Shown here: positions 25,348 through 34,800 of the stretch, piece after piece
Layout: each line of letters begins with the position of its first letter
Numbering within the stretch: the stretch's first letter is position 1
Assembly (NCBI RefSeq): GCF_036924715.1
Contig: NZ_JAZHSB010000001.1
Coordinates: forward strand, 1,665,001-1,729,000
Direction of reading: 5' to 3'
DNA from: Bradyrhizobium sp. AZCC 1721
Lineage (GTDB): Bacteria > Pseudomonadota > Alphaproteobacteria > Rhizobiales > Xanthobacteraceae
DNA: 64,000 nt
Made by a program: the position numbers and the translations under genes
The notes under the pieces: model-generated
What the model saw: only the letters and a program-made list of their open reading frames with translations
Told to the model about the DNA's origin: nothing
The model's database searches: none

Positions 25348-25854
25348 ATGACAAAATTTCCCATGACGGCTGCGGGCTACGCTGCCCTTGCAGATGAACT
25401 GAGGCACCGCATCCGCGTCGAGCGGCCCGATCTTGTTCAGCGAATTCAGCAGGCGATCGCCGACGATCCAAATCTGGTTGAGAATTCGGAATATCAGGTT
25501 GCGCTTGCAGAGCAAAGTGTCAACGACACTCGAATTGCCGAGTTGGAAGACAAGCTCGCGCGTGCAGATATCGTCGACGTATCCAAGCTTTCCGGCAATA
25601 CCATCAAGTTTGGCGCCACGGTGACGCTGATTGATGAGGACACCAGCGAGGAGCGGGTCTGGCAGCTCGTCGGCGAACCGGAAGCCGACGCGAGCAAGGG
25701 GAAGATTTCGATAACTTCACCGATCGCCAGGGCGTTAATCGGAAAGAGCAAAGGGGAAATCGTTGCCGTCGAGACGCCAGGCGGCCGCAAGGCGTTCAGG
25801 GTCCGACAAGTGGAGTGGTTTGAGGCAAAGCGAAAAAGGCGCGAGCAGGTGTGA
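25348..25854 (+). CDS. GreA/GreB-family transcription elongation factor (paralogue)
   Basis: This 168-aa protein has the Gre layout: an N-terminal coiled coil ([20 protein letters not shown] with [14 protein letters not shown], where the family carries its acidic tip residues) and a C-terminal FKBP-like domain ([20 protein letters not shown] to [16 protein letters not shown]). Gre factors stimulate transcript cleavage in backtracked RNA polymerase. The N-terminal half is more divergent than in housekeeping GreA, so this is probably a second copy. It stands alone with an AAGAG-type RBS. Confidence 0.85.
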   Translation: MTKFPMTAAGYAALADELRHRIRVERPDLVQRIQQAIADDPNLVENSEYQVALAEQSVNDTRIAELEDKLARADIVDVSKLSGNTIKFGATVTLIDEDTSEERVWQLVGEPEADASKGKISITSPIARALIGKSKGEIVAVETPGGRKAFRVRQVEWFEAKRKRREQV

Positions 25855-25914
25855 AACGGTGGCTCGATCTTCGGGTCGGGCACAGTATCGCATCAGATAT
25901 TGTTATCGCGATCG

Positions 25915-27249
25915 TCACGCACGCGCCTGGTTCGGGCTGCTAGCCTTTGAACGATGCAACAACTCGGTAACTTCCTGATCCGAAGTCTGGCCGAAATTCC
26001 TGTAGTGCATGCCGACCGCAAAGAACGGATCGGGGGTCTTGAGGCAAATGATCTCGTCTGCCTCCGCACTCAGCTCGTCAAGCGAATCGCGTGGCGCAAC
26101 CGGCACCGCAAGAACGAGGCGGCCCGGCTTCGCCCTTGCGAGCGCTCTCAGCACGGCTTTCACGCTTCCGCCGGTGGCGATGCCGTCATCGACGACGATG
26201 ATCGTACGGCCGGCAATCTCTGGCGGTGGATCACCGTCGCGGTAAAGGCGCCGTTGACGCTCGATTTCGGCAAGCTGGCGGGCAGTCTCGGCTTCCAGGT
26301 AGGCCGCGCCCGGCTGGATCTCGCGAACGATGTCCTGATTGAGCACGACCTGCGGATGGGCGCCATCGACCACCGCACCGAGCCCGAGTTCCTCATGACC
26401 CGGCGCGCCGATCTTGCGCACGAGCGCGACGTCGAGCGTGGCGTGCAGCGCTTGCGCAATCTCGAATCCAACAGGAACGCCGCCGCGCGGCAGCGCAAGC
26501 ACGACCGCGTCCCTGTCCCTGAACTTCATGAGCGCCGACGCCAGCCGGCGTCCGGCGTCTCGCCGGTCGGCGAAAACCGTATCGGCGTCGATCACCTCTT
26601 CGGAGAGGGGCGACGCCAGGAATTGGCGGAACCAGCGCGTGGCATATTGCGTCACCTGCTCGAGCGCGCCGGGTTCTTCGAACAGATGCGTCGCCTTCGG
26701 CACGATCACGAGGTCCTTCTCGCAAGAGAGTTCTGCAAAAGCCGAACGGTTGAGCGGAATCACCGCTAGGTCGGCTCCACCAACGATCAGCAGCGTCGGC
26801 GCCCTGACGGCATGCAGCGCATGGCCGGCCAAATCCGGGCGACCGCCGCGCGAAACCACCGCAGCGACGTTTTGCCGGTCGGCAGCCGCGACCAGCGCGG
26901 CCGCTGCACCGGTGCTTGCGCCGAAATAGCCAATCGGAAACTTCGCGAGCTCTGGCCTGTTGCGGGTCCAGTCCGCGGCGTCTGCAAGCCGTGATGCCAA
27001 CAGCGGGATATCGAATACGTTGCCGCGGTCCCGCTCCTCCTCCGGGCTGAGGAGATCAAGCAGCAGCGTGGCAAACCCGGCCTCACGGAGGGCCGCTGCG
27101 ACCTGGTTGTTGCGTGGGCTTAGACGGCCGCTACCGCTGCCGTGCGCAAAAATGACGATGCCGGCCGCATCGTGAGGCACGCCCAAAATGCCCGCAAGGT
27201 GGTGCGGACCGACCAGGACTTCGCTGAGCTGTTCTCGTGCACTCGCCAT
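25915..27249 (-). CDS. Fusion of alpha/beta hydrolase and phosphoribosyltransferase domains
   Basis: Residues 1-215 of this 444-aa protein are a dienelactone-hydrolase-like domain: IVIFAHGSGSGR, the nucleophile elbow YFGASTGAAAALVAA, and DLVIVPKATHLFEEPG carrying the late His. Residues 225-440 are a type I phosphoribosyltransferase with VVLALPRGGVPVGFEIAQAL and the PRPP loop TIIVVDDGIATGGSVKAVL. The fusion is known in several proteobacteria, but its substrate is not established to my knowledge. It follows the erythromycin-esterase-like gene by 2 bp and must share its transcript. Confidence 0.88.
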   Translation of the reverse strand: MASAREQLSEVLVGPHHLAGILGVPHDAAGIVIFAHGSGSGRLSPRNNQVAAALREAGFATLLLDLLSPEEERDRGNVFDIPLLASRLADAADWTRNRPELAKFPIGYFGASTGAAAALVAAADRQNVAAVVSRGGRPDLAGHALHAVRAPTLLIVGGADLAVIPLNRSAFAELSCEKDLVIVPKATHLFEEPGALEQVTQYATRWFRQFLASPLSEEVIDADTVFADRRDAGRRLASALMKFRDRDAVVLALPRGGVPVGFEIAQALHATLDVALVRKIGAPGHEELGLGAVVDGAHPQVVLNQDIVREIQPGAAYLEAETARQLAEIERQRRLYRDGDPPPEIAGRTIIVVDDGIATGGSVKAVLRALARAKPGRLVLAVPVAPRDSLDELSAEADEIICLKTPDPFFAVGMHYRNFGQTSDQEVTELLHRSKASSPNQARA

Positions 27250-27251
27250 GA

Positions 27252-28586
27252 TCAGAACCCAAAGGGATAGGTCTCTGCCGCGCCCGCTACGGCTCGTGTC
27301 GCAAGCGGTGTCACCGCCTTGGTATCTTCGAACCAGACGAACGCGTCGAACTGTTCGGGCAACACCGCCTCGAAGTAGTGGCTGAGGAGCTCCGTCTCGG
27401 GTCGATAGATGACGCCAATGGCTCGCTCGAGTCTGGGGCCGGTCAACCTGTCGCGCAGCTCGCTTCGGCCGGGCGGCCGCAAATCGGTCAGTGATTGCGC
27501 CAGACCTGTGCGGCGGAACAGGTATTCATAGCTGTCCTCGCGTGCCGGCCGAACCGACTTGATCTCCATCTCGCCGCCCCAATCGGAGGCCGCAGCCACC
27601 GTGCCGCGATCCGTGCCGAACCCGATCAAGACAGCCTCGTCACCGTAGGCGTTGCGGACAAGCTCGCCGATATTGAATTCGCCGCCCCAACCCATCGAAG
27701 TTGCCGCGGCGTTGCCGATGTGGGAGTTGTGGGCCCAGACCACCGCCTTCGCCTGCGGCCCGCGTTCCTGCATCACATATTGCAGCGTGTCGAACATGTG
27801 ACGGTCGCGCAGGTTCCACGACTCGGTCGAGCCGCGATACATGATGCGGTAATACTGCTCGGCCGCGCGCACGATCCGCGCATTCTGCGCGGCATTGAAG
27901 AAGGCCTCGCCGCCGTCGTTATACGAAAGCCGGTGCGACAGAAGCTCGCGCAATTGAGCCACCACCTCGTCTTCGCAACTGTCGCGGCCGGACAGCACGG
28001 CGCGTCCGTAACCGGCAGGGTCTGCCTGCCACGGCGTCAGGCAGGAATAGCGTTCACGCGCCGCGCGGGCGCGTTCCGGGTCGATGCCTTCGAGATACGC
28101 GATGACAGCGGCAATGGAGCTGTTGAGGCTGTAGACGTCGAGCCCCCGGAACTCGACCCGCTGGTCCGCAGCGCATGCGCCGTTGTGGAAGCGCAGATAA
28201 TCGATGAATTGCTTCACTTCGATATTGCGCCACATCCAGGTCGGAAAACGTTCGAACGGCCGCTCCTTGGGCGGCCCGGATGGCAGTTGCCGCACGAGGT
28301 GATCGAGCACTGCTGAGTCCGGCCAATCGGCTTCGACCGCGACGATGTTGAAGCCGTGGTGCTCGATCAACTGGCGGGTGATGGCGGCACGTGCCCGATA
28401 GAATTCTGAGGTGCCATGTGTCGCTTCGCCGAGCATCACGATTTTCGCAGGGCCGAACCGGTCGAAAAAGGACGTGAAATCGTCCTGCTCCGGAGCCGGG
28501 AGATGATCGCCTGCCTCGTGCAGGAGATCGATCAACTCGCGATTGGTCCTCTCGCGAACCTGTTCGGCTTCCGGTGAAAGGGCCAT
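27252..28586 (-). CDS. Erythromycin esterase family protein
   Basis: This 444-aa protein matches the Ere/succinoglycan-biosynthesis-associated esterase family: IVMLGEATHGTSEFYRARAA and IVAVEADWPDS with the conserved His and Glu residues, and AVVWAHNSHIGNAAATSMGW with the later His. The proven enzymes open macrolide lactones, but most chromosomal members have no known substrate, so resistance should not be assumed. It is first in a two-gene operon with the hydrolase-phosphoribosyltransferase fusion. Confidence 0.85.
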   Translation of the reverse strand: MALSPEAEQVRERTNRELIDLLHEAGDHLPAPEQDDFTSFFDRFGPAKIVMLGEATHGTSEFYRARAAITRQLIEHHGFNIVAVEADWPDSAVLDHLVRQLPSGPPKERPFERFPTWMWRNIEVKQFIDYLRFHNGACAADQRVEFRGLDVYSLNSSIAAVIAYLEGIDPERARAARERYSCLTPWQADPAGYGRAVLSGRDSCEDEVVAQLRELLSHRLSYNDGGEAFFNAAQNARIVRAAEQYYRIMYRGSTESWNLRDRHMFDTLQYVMQERGPQAKAVVWAHNSHIGNAAATSMGWGGEFNIGELVRNAYGDEAVLIGFGTDRGTVAAASDWGGEMEIKSVRPAREDSYEYLFRRTGLAQSLTDLRPPGRSELRDRLTGPRLERAIGVIYRPETELLSHYFEAVLPEQFDAFVWFEDTKAVTPLATRAVAGAAETYPFGF

Positions 28587-28827
28587 GCGCCGGGTTCCCT
28601 AGATGGCTGCTGCGCTTGTCCAGCATCGGCATACCGACGCGCGGCTTGCAGGGATCGTCCTGAGCGCACGCGGGAAACGCCGATCAGCGTGCCTTGTTGA
28701 GGCAACTCAAGCGCCGGTCCGACGTTCCTTCGTATCGGCGGAATCGACCGGCAAGGCGTGTGGTTGCACCCCGGAGAACCGAGCGAGCCCGCCGTTGCGA
28801 CCCTTTCATGAGCACGGGAGTCTGCAT

Positions 28828-29292
28828 ATGGTGTTCAAGTTGACGAGTCCTGCATTCGACGATGACCAGCCGATTCCGGCCAAATACACTTGCGACGGCC
28901 AGAATGTGTCTCCGCCGCTTCAATGGTCGGACCCGCCGCCGGGCACGAAGAGCTTCGCCCTTATCGTTGAGGACCCGGATGCACCGTCCGGCACGTTTCG
29001 GCATTGGGGCATCTACAACATCATGGGCGAGCGGACGATGCTGCCGGAAGCCATCGGTCACGGGCCAAAGACGGAGCGTCTCGGCAAAGGCGTCAACGAT
29101 TTCGGCGAACTAGGCTATGGCGGGCCGGCGCCGCCCAAGGGTCATGGTACGCATCACTATCACTTCAAGCTGGCGGCCTTGGATGTCGACGAGCTATCGC
29201 GTTCGCCCAGCATGCCGATAGTCGACATCTGGAAAGCCGTCGAGAAGCACGCGATCGGCCAGGCTGAACTCGTCGGGACGTACCGCAGGTAG
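28828..29292 (+). CDS. YbhB/YbcL-family (PEBP, Raf kinase inhibitor-like) protein
   Basis: This 154-aa protein is a complete bacterial PEBP: FDDDQPIPAKYTCDGQNVSP, the ligand-site motif DPDAPSGTFRHWGIYNI and GHGTHHYHFKLAALDVD. Its role in bacteria is uncertain; it probably binds a small anionic ligand. The ATG at 28828 has GGGAG upstream, and the family's N-terminus starts here, though the frame is open to 28603. It faces away from the esterase operon. Confidence 0.88.
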   Translation: MVFKLTSPAFDDDQPIPAKYTCDGQNVSPPLQWSDPPPGTKSFALIVEDPDAPSGTFRHWGIYNIMGERTMLPEAIGHGPKTERLGKGVNDFGELGYGGPAPPKGHGTHHYHFKLAALDVDELSRSPSMPIVDIWKAVEKHAIGQAELVGTYRR

Positions 29293-29387
29293 TGGCGACA
29301 CGTTGCATGGAACGAGCGGGTCTCGGGGTGCGCCTGTGGCGTGCCCGCTCCCGCTCGGCACCTTGTTCCTTCTGTTTGCATCATGCC

Positions 29388-29828
29388 TCAGCCGGTGACC
29401 GCGCCCGCATGTTGCCCGCCCGGCCGCGAGATCCCATGCAGCGCGGTAGCGGCGCCGTCACCCGGCTTGGAAACCGCGATATCGCCGAGCGCAATGATAC
29501 CGACCAGCCGCTTGTTTCGAGTGAGCACCGGCAACCGCCGCACCTGGATATCGGCCATGTTGCGAGTGACTTCATCGATATCCTGGTCTTCGAAGCAGTA
29601 TTTGACATCTGCTGTCATGACGTCGCGCACCGGCGCATCCGGACCTCGGCCCATCGCCATTCCGCGCGTGGCAATATCACGGTCGGAGATCATTCCCACC
29701 AACCGATCATTTTCAGCCACCGGCAACAGCCCGATATTGAGCGTCGCCATCGCCTCGGCTGCATCCCTGATGCTGTCTTGCGCAGTGCAGAGCTGCACGG
29801 TCGTGGTCATGGCATCGCAAACTTTCAT
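29388..29828 (-). CDS. CBS-domain pair protein
   Basis: This 146-aa protein consists of two CBS motifs (residues 1-60 and 66-125): VCDAMTTTVQLCTAQDSIRD, LLPVAENDRLVGMISDRDIA and then VRDVMTADVKYCFEDQDIDE, RLPVLTRNKRLVGIIALGDI. Such stand-alone pairs bind adenosyl nucleotides and sense energy state. A Gly/Ala-rich tail of about 20 residues follows. GAGGAGGCTCC-type sequence before the start gives a strong RBS. Confidence 0.9.
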   Translation of the reverse strand: MKVCDAMTTTVQLCTAQDSIRDAAEAMATLNIGLLPVAENDRLVGMISDRDIATRGMAMGRGPDAPVRDVMTADVKYCFEDQDIDEVTRNMADIQVRRLPVLTRNKRLVGIIALGDIAVSKPGDGAATALHGISRPGGQHAGAVTG

Positions 29829-29963
29829 CTGGAGCCTCCTCTTGCCCGATAGGCGGCCAACGAAATTTGCAAGCGGACGTTCCCTCTATCGACCGGAAAT
29901 CCAGGTGTGGAACATCGCGGGTACGAGTGTGTTCAACGTTCGGACCAGAGCAAAGCGGAGCGG

Positions 29964-30848
29964 ATGACGATGGTGGGACGGCTGAACGGCAAATCATCAA
30001 TCGTGACAGGTGCGGCGACGGGAATCGGCGAAGCTATCGCCCATAAATTTGCGCGAGAAGGTGCGAAAGTCATTGTTGCCGGACTGCCCGCCGATCCGGT
30101 GGAGGACGTCGTCCATGCCATCCGGGCGCGCGGCGGCGTGGCCGAACCCTTTCTTGGCGATGTTGCGGACGAGGTGGATGCGCAAGCCTGCATCGCCCTG
30201 GCGATCGATGCATTCGGCAGGCTCGACATCCTGATCAACAATGCCGGCGTGTTTCCCGAAATTGCCGAATGCCAGGATCACTCGGTCGAGATGTTCGACT
30301 ACATCGTGCGTAACAATGTCCGTTCTGCATTCCTGATGACGAAGTTTGCGCTGCCACATCTGAAGCGCTCGCGGGGTGTCGTGATTTCGACGGGATCAGA
30401 GGCCGGCGAAATGGGTGAGCCAACGGCGGCGCCCTACGGTGGTTCGAAGGGCTTCCTTCACGCTTTCATGCGCGGCGTGGCCTACGAACAGGGCAAGCAC
30501 GGCGTGCGCGCCCTCTGTGTGTGCCCTGGCCCTATCGATACGGCTTGGACGCACAAGGAAACCGGGCCGATGAACGAGCAGATGGAGAAGCAGACTCTTG
30601 CCGGTACTGTGCTCGGTCGGCGCGGTACCCCGGAGGAGATGGCCAATGTCTTTGCGTTCGCTGCGTCGGATGAGGCGAGCTTCGTAACGGGGGCGCTGAT
30701 ATTTGCTGACGGCGGCACCACGATTGCGAAGGGCGGCCCGGGGGAGATGGTGCAGAGCTTTGTGAGGGAGCAACCCAAGCCGACGCTCGATCTCAGGCAC
30801 TCGCACGACGGCCTCAAGGGCAAGCCTGTCGAGAACCGCATGCACTAG
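29964..30848 (+). CDS. Short-chain dehydrogenase/reductase
   Basis: This 294-aa SDR has the cofactor motif VTGAATGIGEAIAHKFAREG, the NNAGV motif, the catalytic Ser in VVISTGSEAGEMG and Tyr/Lys in AAPYGGSKGFLHAF. ALIFADGGTTIAKG marks the normal end; the last 35 residues are a tail. The ATG at 29964 follows GCGGAGCGG. Its substrate is unknown and there is no clear operon partner. Confidence 0.88.
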   Translation: MTMVGRLNGKSSIVTGAATGIGEAIAHKFAREGAKVIVAGLPADPVEDVVHAIRARGGVAEPFLGDVADEVDAQACIALAIDAFGRLDILINNAGVFPEIAECQDHSVEMFDYIVRNNVRSAFLMTKFALPHLKRSRGVVISTGSEAGEMGEPTAAPYGGSKGFLHAFMRGVAYEQGKHGVRALCVCPGPIDTAWTHKETGPMNEQMEKQTLAGTVLGRRGTPEEMANVFAFAASDEASFVTGALIFADGGTTIAKGGPGEMVQSFVREQPKPTLDLRHSHDGLKGKPVENRMH

Positions 30849-30893
30849 ATGAAGCTGCGAGCAGAATGCCGGTCGCGATCGAGTCGCTGCTGG

Positions 30894-31076
30894 TCAGGGC
30901 ACCGGTACGGCCCGGCCCTTTCTGCCCGATTGCATCCCCTGGCTGAGGCGATCATCCGCGTGCTCGCTGACCGCATCCGTCGGCGGAAATATGCTGTCAT
31001 ATATTGCGCGGGCCTCTTGAATTAAGCGAGCCCGCTCAAGCTCCGGCTTCGGAACAAGTCGAATGACTTCGCCCAT
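30894..31076 (-). CDS. Small hypothetical protein, 60 aa, behind a Zur-like box
   Basis: The sequence MGEVIRLVPKPELERARLIQ, followed by EARAIYDSIFPP, is a small protein type I associate with Bradyrhizobium genomes, of unknown function. It is helical and charged, and has no Cys or His cluster for metal binding. Its start lies 42 bp from a 19-bp dyad (31118-31136) that resembles a Zur operator, so it may respond to zinc. Confidence 0.6.
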   Translation of the reverse strand: MGEVIRLVPKPELERARLIQEARAIYDSIFPPTDAVSEHADDRLSQGMQSGRKGRAVPVP

Positions 31077-31117
31077 GCAGGGTCCCCGTCGGAAGGCATC
31101 ATTGGTTTGCAGGTAGT

Positions 31118-31136
31118 TATGTTATAACGTAACATA
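31118..31136. promoter_or_regulatory. Zur/Fur-family-like operator
   Basis: TATGTTA and TAACATA are exact inverted 7-mers around TAACG. The inner 15 bp TGTTATAACGTAACA match the Zur-type consensus TGTTATAnTATAACA at 12 of the 14 defined positions (from memory). It lies upstream of the 60-aa gene. Confidence 0.5.
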
Positions 31137-31297
31137 CGGTGGATTAGCGTCCTGTCAAGTCGCGTTTGGTCCGGTCGGCAGGCATCGGGATGCAACACGC
31201 CGGTCGCCGGACGACGCCGAAAACGACTGACGCTTCGCCGTCGCATCTATGCGTTGGTAGGCTGGACGCGCCGATGGCGTCGAGCTGATCGAAGAGG

Positions 31298-31783
31298 CTA
31301 GCGCCGCAATGCCGTCTCGGGGATGGCCCTGCGAACCACCTCGCGCATCGCAAAGCTCGAGTGGATGCGCGCCACTCCGGGCATCCGTGAAAGATGTTGC
31401 TTGTGGATGCGCTCGAAGTCCGCGATGTCGCGTGCGATGACCTGCAAGTGATAATCGTCGCTGCCCGACATCAAGTGACAGGACACGACATCCGGACAGC
31501 GGGCGATCGCCGCTTCGAATGCGGCCAGGTAATCCTCGCTCTGTTTTTCCAGCGTGATGGTGACGACAACGGTCGTGACGAGCCCGAGCGCAGTCGGCTC
31601 GAGATCGGCGCGATAGCCCCTGATAATCCCACCTTCCTCGAGTTGGCGGATGCGGCGCGCGCAGGCTGTCGGCGATAGTCCGACCTTTTCGGCGAGCTCG
31701 ATCTGGCTCGCCCGGGCGTCGGCGAGGAGCTCGCTCAGAATCCGATAATCAATGCGATCCAGTTCATTCACGCGATAAGTCAC
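31298..31783 (-). CDS. Lrp/AsnC-family regulator, probable controller of alanine dehydrogenase
   Basis: This 161-aa protein has an AsnC-type HTH (DRIDYRILSELLADARASQI to LSPTACARRIRQLEEGGIIR) and a RAM effector domain (LVTTVVVTITLEKQSEDYLA, PDVVSCHLMSGSDDYHLQVI). It starts with GTG and is divergent from ald with a 131-bp shared region that contains an imperfect dyad. Divergent Lrp-type activators of ald that respond to alanine are well known (AldR/BzaR type). The assignment to ald here rests on gene order. Confidence 0.9.
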   Translation of the reverse strand: MTYRVNELDRIDYRILSELLADARASQIELAEKVGLSPTACARRIRQLEEGGIIRGYRADLEPTALGLVTTVVVTITLEKQSEDYLAAFEAAIARCPDVVSCHLMSGSDDYHLQVIARDIADFERIHKQHLSRMPGVARIHSSFAMREVVRRAIPETALRR

Positions 31784-31801
31784 TAATTTATGGCGTCAAC
31801 A

Positions 31802-31818
31802 TGCACAATATATGCGCA
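31802..31818. promoter_or_regulatory. AT-centred dyad between lrp-type gene and ald
   Basis: TGCACAATATATGCGCA is an imperfect 17-bp palindrome (6 of 8 pairs, one more a G-T wobble), 18 bp from the regulator start. It has the A/T core typical of Lrp-family sites. Confidence 0.4.
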
Positions 31819-31914
31819 AATGGCTCCCAGCAAGCCGCAATTCGCCGAGAAGCGCTACCGACTCAGCAGTACTTTTATCTGCAGGCAGATGGCCTCGAAT
31901 GCAGGAGCAAGCCC

Positions 31915-33030
31915 ATGCGGATCGGTGTGCCCACGGAAATCAAGGTCGAGGAATATCGCGTTGGTCTGACGCCGGCTTCGGTGCGGGAGTATGTGACGCG
32001 GGGACACGAGGTGATCGTCGAGCGGGGCGCCGGGATCGGCATTGGCGCAAGCGATGACGTCTACCGTTCGGCCGGCGCTGCAATCGTGGATACGGCCGCG
32101 GAAATTTTCGCGACCGCTGATATGGTGGTCAAGGTCAAGGAGCCGCAGCCGAGCGAATGGCGCCAGCTTCGCGACAATCAGATCCTCTTCACCTATTTGC
32201 ACCTTGCGCCGGACGCGGCGCAGACCAAGGGGCTTCTGGCATCCGGCTGCACTGCGATCGCTTACGAGACGGTGACCGACGCCCATGGAGGGCTTCCCTT
32301 GCTTGCGCCGATGAGCGAAGTGGCGGGACGGTTGGCGATCGAGGCTGCGGGCGCTGCCCTGCGGAAATCGGCGGACGGAATGGGTAAGCTGATCGGCGGG
32401 GTGCCCGGCGTGGCGCCGAGCAGGATGGCGGTGATCGGCGGTGGCGTGGTCGGCACGCATGCCGCGCGGATGGCCGCAGGGCTCGGCGCCGACATCGTTA
32501 TCCTGGACCGCTCGCTGCCGCGCCTTCGTGTTCTTGACGAGATGTTCCAGGGGCGCGTGCGCACACGCTATGCAACGCTGGAAGCGATCGAAGAGGAGGT
32601 CATTGCGGCCGACGTCGTCATCGGCGCCGTGCTGGTGCCGGGCGCCAGTGCGCCGAAGCTCGTCTCGCGCGCGCATCTCGGCCGCATGAAATACCGTGCC
32701 GTACTGGTCGACGTTGCGATCGACCAGGGCGGCTGCTTCGAGACGTCGCGGCCGACGACCCATCAGGCGCCGACCTATCTCGTCGACGAGATCGTGCACT
32801 ATTGCGTCGCCAACATGCCGGGCGCGGTGCCGGTGACGTCGAGCCATGCGCTCAACAATGCCACGCTGCCGTTCGGCCTTGCGCTGGCTGAAAAGGGCAT
32901 CCGCGCGCTGATCGAGGATCCGCATCTGCGGGCCGGACTCAACGTGCACCGCGGACAGATCACCAATCGCGCGGTCGCCGACAGCCAGAATTTGCCTGCA
33001 GCGGCACCCGAAATGATTTTGGCGGCGTGA
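31915..33030 (+). CDS. ald: Alanine dehydrogenase
   Basis: This 371-aa protein starts MRIGVPTEIKVEEYRVGLTP, the family hallmark with the substrate-binding Arg, and has KVKEPQPSEW, LFTYLHLAPD (His near residue 95) and the NAD-binding VIGGGVVGTHAARMAAGLGA. It interconverts L-alanine and pyruvate plus ammonia with NAD. I use the ATG at 31915 because the conserved N-terminus begins there; the frame is open to 31801. It is divergent from an Lrp-type regulator, the standard arrangement. Confidence 0.95.
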   Translation: MRIGVPTEIKVEEYRVGLTPASVREYVTRGHEVIVERGAGIGIGASDDVYRSAGAAIVDTAAEIFATADMVVKVKEPQPSEWRQLRDNQILFTYLHLAPDAAQTKGLLASGCTAIAYETVTDAHGGLPLLAPMSEVAGRLAIEAAGAALRKSADGMGKLIGGVPGVAPSRMAVIGGGVVGTHAARMAAGLGADIVILDRSLPRLRVLDEMFQGRVRTRYATLEAIEEEVIAADVVIGAVLVPGASAPKLVSRAHLGRMKYRAVLVDVAIDQGGCFETSRPTTHQAPTYLVDEIVHYCVANMPGAVPVTSSHALNNATLPFGLALAEKGIRALIEDPHLRAGLNVHRGQITNRAVADSQNLPAAAPEMILAA

Positions 33031-33285
33031 CGCTGGCCGCCCGCTGGGGGTCGCAAGGTGACGGTGGCGTGACGCCATGGCCGGATTTTGCGGCACTCAC
33101 CCAGCAGCCGAGGTTCGAAGCGATCTGAGTCCCGAAATGGCGCGGGGTCGTGGGGGCGCTATGCGTCGGTCGCGCGGCCACACCCTTGAATCGGCTTTGC
33201 AATTCGATCGGGCTTCCATCATATAGGCGCCTGATTTCCGCCGCGCGCGCCATTTGGCGACTAATAAGCTCAGGGAGAAAGTCTC

Positions 33286-34722
33286 GTGGCATATTCGAAT
33301 ACCCAACTCTTCATCAACGGCAAATGGCGTCCGAGCCAGTCGGGCAGGACCATCGCCGTGCTCAACCCGGCGACCGAGGAGACGATCGGCACCGTTGCGC
33401 ATGCCGGCCGTGCCGATCTTGACGAGGCGCTGGAAGCCGCCGCCAAGGGCTTTAAGGTCTGGCGCACGGTGGCGCCGTTCGACCGCTGCAAGATCATGCG
33501 CAAGGCGGCCGCGATCATGCGCGAGCGCAATGACGAGATCGCGCCGCTGTTGACGATGGAGCAGGGCAAGACGCTGGCCGAGGCGAAAATCGAAGCGATG
33601 GCGGCGGCCGACATCATCGAGTGGTTCGCCGAGGAAGCCAAGCGCGCCTATGGAAGGGTGATCCCGGCCCGTGGTCCCGGCATTTACCAGATCGCCGTCA
33701 AGGAGCCGGTTGGCCCGGTCGCGGCCTTTTCGCCCTGGAATTTCCCGATCAACCAGGTGGTTCGCAAGCTCTCCGCGGCTCTCGCAGCCGGCTGCTCCAT
33801 TATCGTCAAAGCGCCCGAGGAAACCCCGGCATCTCCGGCGCAACTGATCAAGGCATTCGCTGACGCGGGCGTGCCCGATGGCGTCATCAACCTGGTCTTC
33901 GGCGTGCCTTCGGAGATTTCGGAATATCTCATTCCGCATCCGGTGATCCGCAAGATTTCCTTCACCGGATCGACCGTCGTGGGCAAGCAGCTCTCCGCAT
34001 TGGCGGGCTTGCACATGAAGCGCGCCACCATGGAGTTGGGCGGCCACGCACCGGCAATCGTGTTCAAGGATGCGGACGTCACGTCGGCGGCGAAGATTCT
34101 GGCGGCAGCGAAGTACCGCAACGCCGGCCAGGTCTGCATTTCGCCGACCCGCATGCTGGTGCAGGACGATGTGTTCCGCGAGTTCGTCGACAAGTTCGTC
34201 GAAGGCGCCAAGTCGATGAAGGTCGGCAATGGTCTCGATCCTGACTCGAAGATGGGGGCGCTCGCCAATCCGCGCCGCGTCACCGCCATCGAGGGCATGG
34301 TGCAGGATGCGGTCGGCAAGGGCGCCAGGCTCGAGACCGGGGGTCACCGCGTCGGCAACAAGGGCTATTTCTTCGAGCCGACGGTCGTCAGCGACGTGCC
34401 GAAGGACGCGCGCGCCATGAACGAGGAGCCGTTCGGCCCGCTGGCGCTGATCTCGCGGTTCTCGACCTTCGACGAGGTGGCCGAGGAGGCCAACCGCTTG
34501 CCGTTCGGTCTCGCATCCTACGCCTTCACCAGCTCGACCAAGACGGCGACCGCGATCGGCGCGGCGATCGAAGCCGGCATGGTCTCGATCAACAGTTTTG
34601 GTCTGGCCCTGCCCGAAGTGCCGTTCGGCGGCGTCAAGGATTCCGGCTACGGCTCGGAGGGTGGTACCGAGGCGATGGAGGGCTATTTCAATACCAAGTT
34701 CATCACCCAGACCGGGGTGTGA
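33286..34722 (+). CDS. NAD(P)-dependent succinate-semialdehyde-type aldehyde dehydrogenase
   Basis: This 478-aa aldehyde dehydrogenase starts at GTG after AGGGAG. Catalytic residues are in [12 protein letters not shown] (Glu about 246) and [14 protein letters not shown] (Cys about 280), with [15 protein letters not shown] and FTGSTVVG for cofactor binding. The closest class by motif is the GabD/alpha-ketoglutaric-semialdehyde group; the exact aldehyde is uncertain. A strong terminator follows. It stands alone downstream of ald. Confidence 0.85.
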   Translation: MAYSNTQLFINGKWRPSQSGRTIAVLNPATEETIGTVAHAGRADLDEALEAAAKGFKVWRTVAPFDRCKIMRKAAAIMRERNDEIAPLLTMEQGKTLAEAKIEAMAAADIIEWFAEEAKRAYGRVIPARGPGIYQIAVKEPVGPVAAFSPWNFPINQVVRKLSAALAAGCSIIVKAPEETPASPAQLIKAFADAGVPDGVINLVFGVPSEISEYLIPHPVIRKISFTGSTVVGKQLSALAGLHMKRATMELGGHAPAIVFKDADVTSAAKILAAAKYRNAGQVCISPTRMLVQDDVFREFVDKFVEGAKSMKVGNGLDPDSKMGALANPRRVTAIEGMVQDAVGKGARLETGGHRVGNKGYFFEPTVVSDVPKDARAMNEEPFGPLALISRFSTFDEVAEEANRLPFGLASYAFTSSTKTATAIGAAIEAGMVSINSFGLALPEVPFGGVKDSGYGSEGGTEAMEGYFNTKFITQTGV

Positions 34723-34766
34723 ACCAGGCTGGCGAAGCCAGCCCGGCTTGCTTCGCTCATGATATG

Positions 34767-34800
34767 GCCCGACGCTTCACCCAGCGTCGGGCTAATTTTT
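34767..34800 (+). terminator. Strong rho-independent terminator
   Basis: GCCCGACGC (34767-34775) and GCGTCGGGC (34784-34792) form a perfect 9-bp stem followed by TAATTTTTT. It ends the aldehyde dehydrogenase transcript and overlaps the stop of the convergent kinase gene. Confidence 0.85.

Noticed and set aside
28603..28827. N-terminal extension of the PEBP-like gene
   Set aside because: The extra 75 codons look random, and the conserved family start and RBS are at 28828.
31855..33096. 413-codon open frame opposite ald
   Set aside because: Arg/His-rich antisense frame without domains; ald on the other strand is unambiguous.
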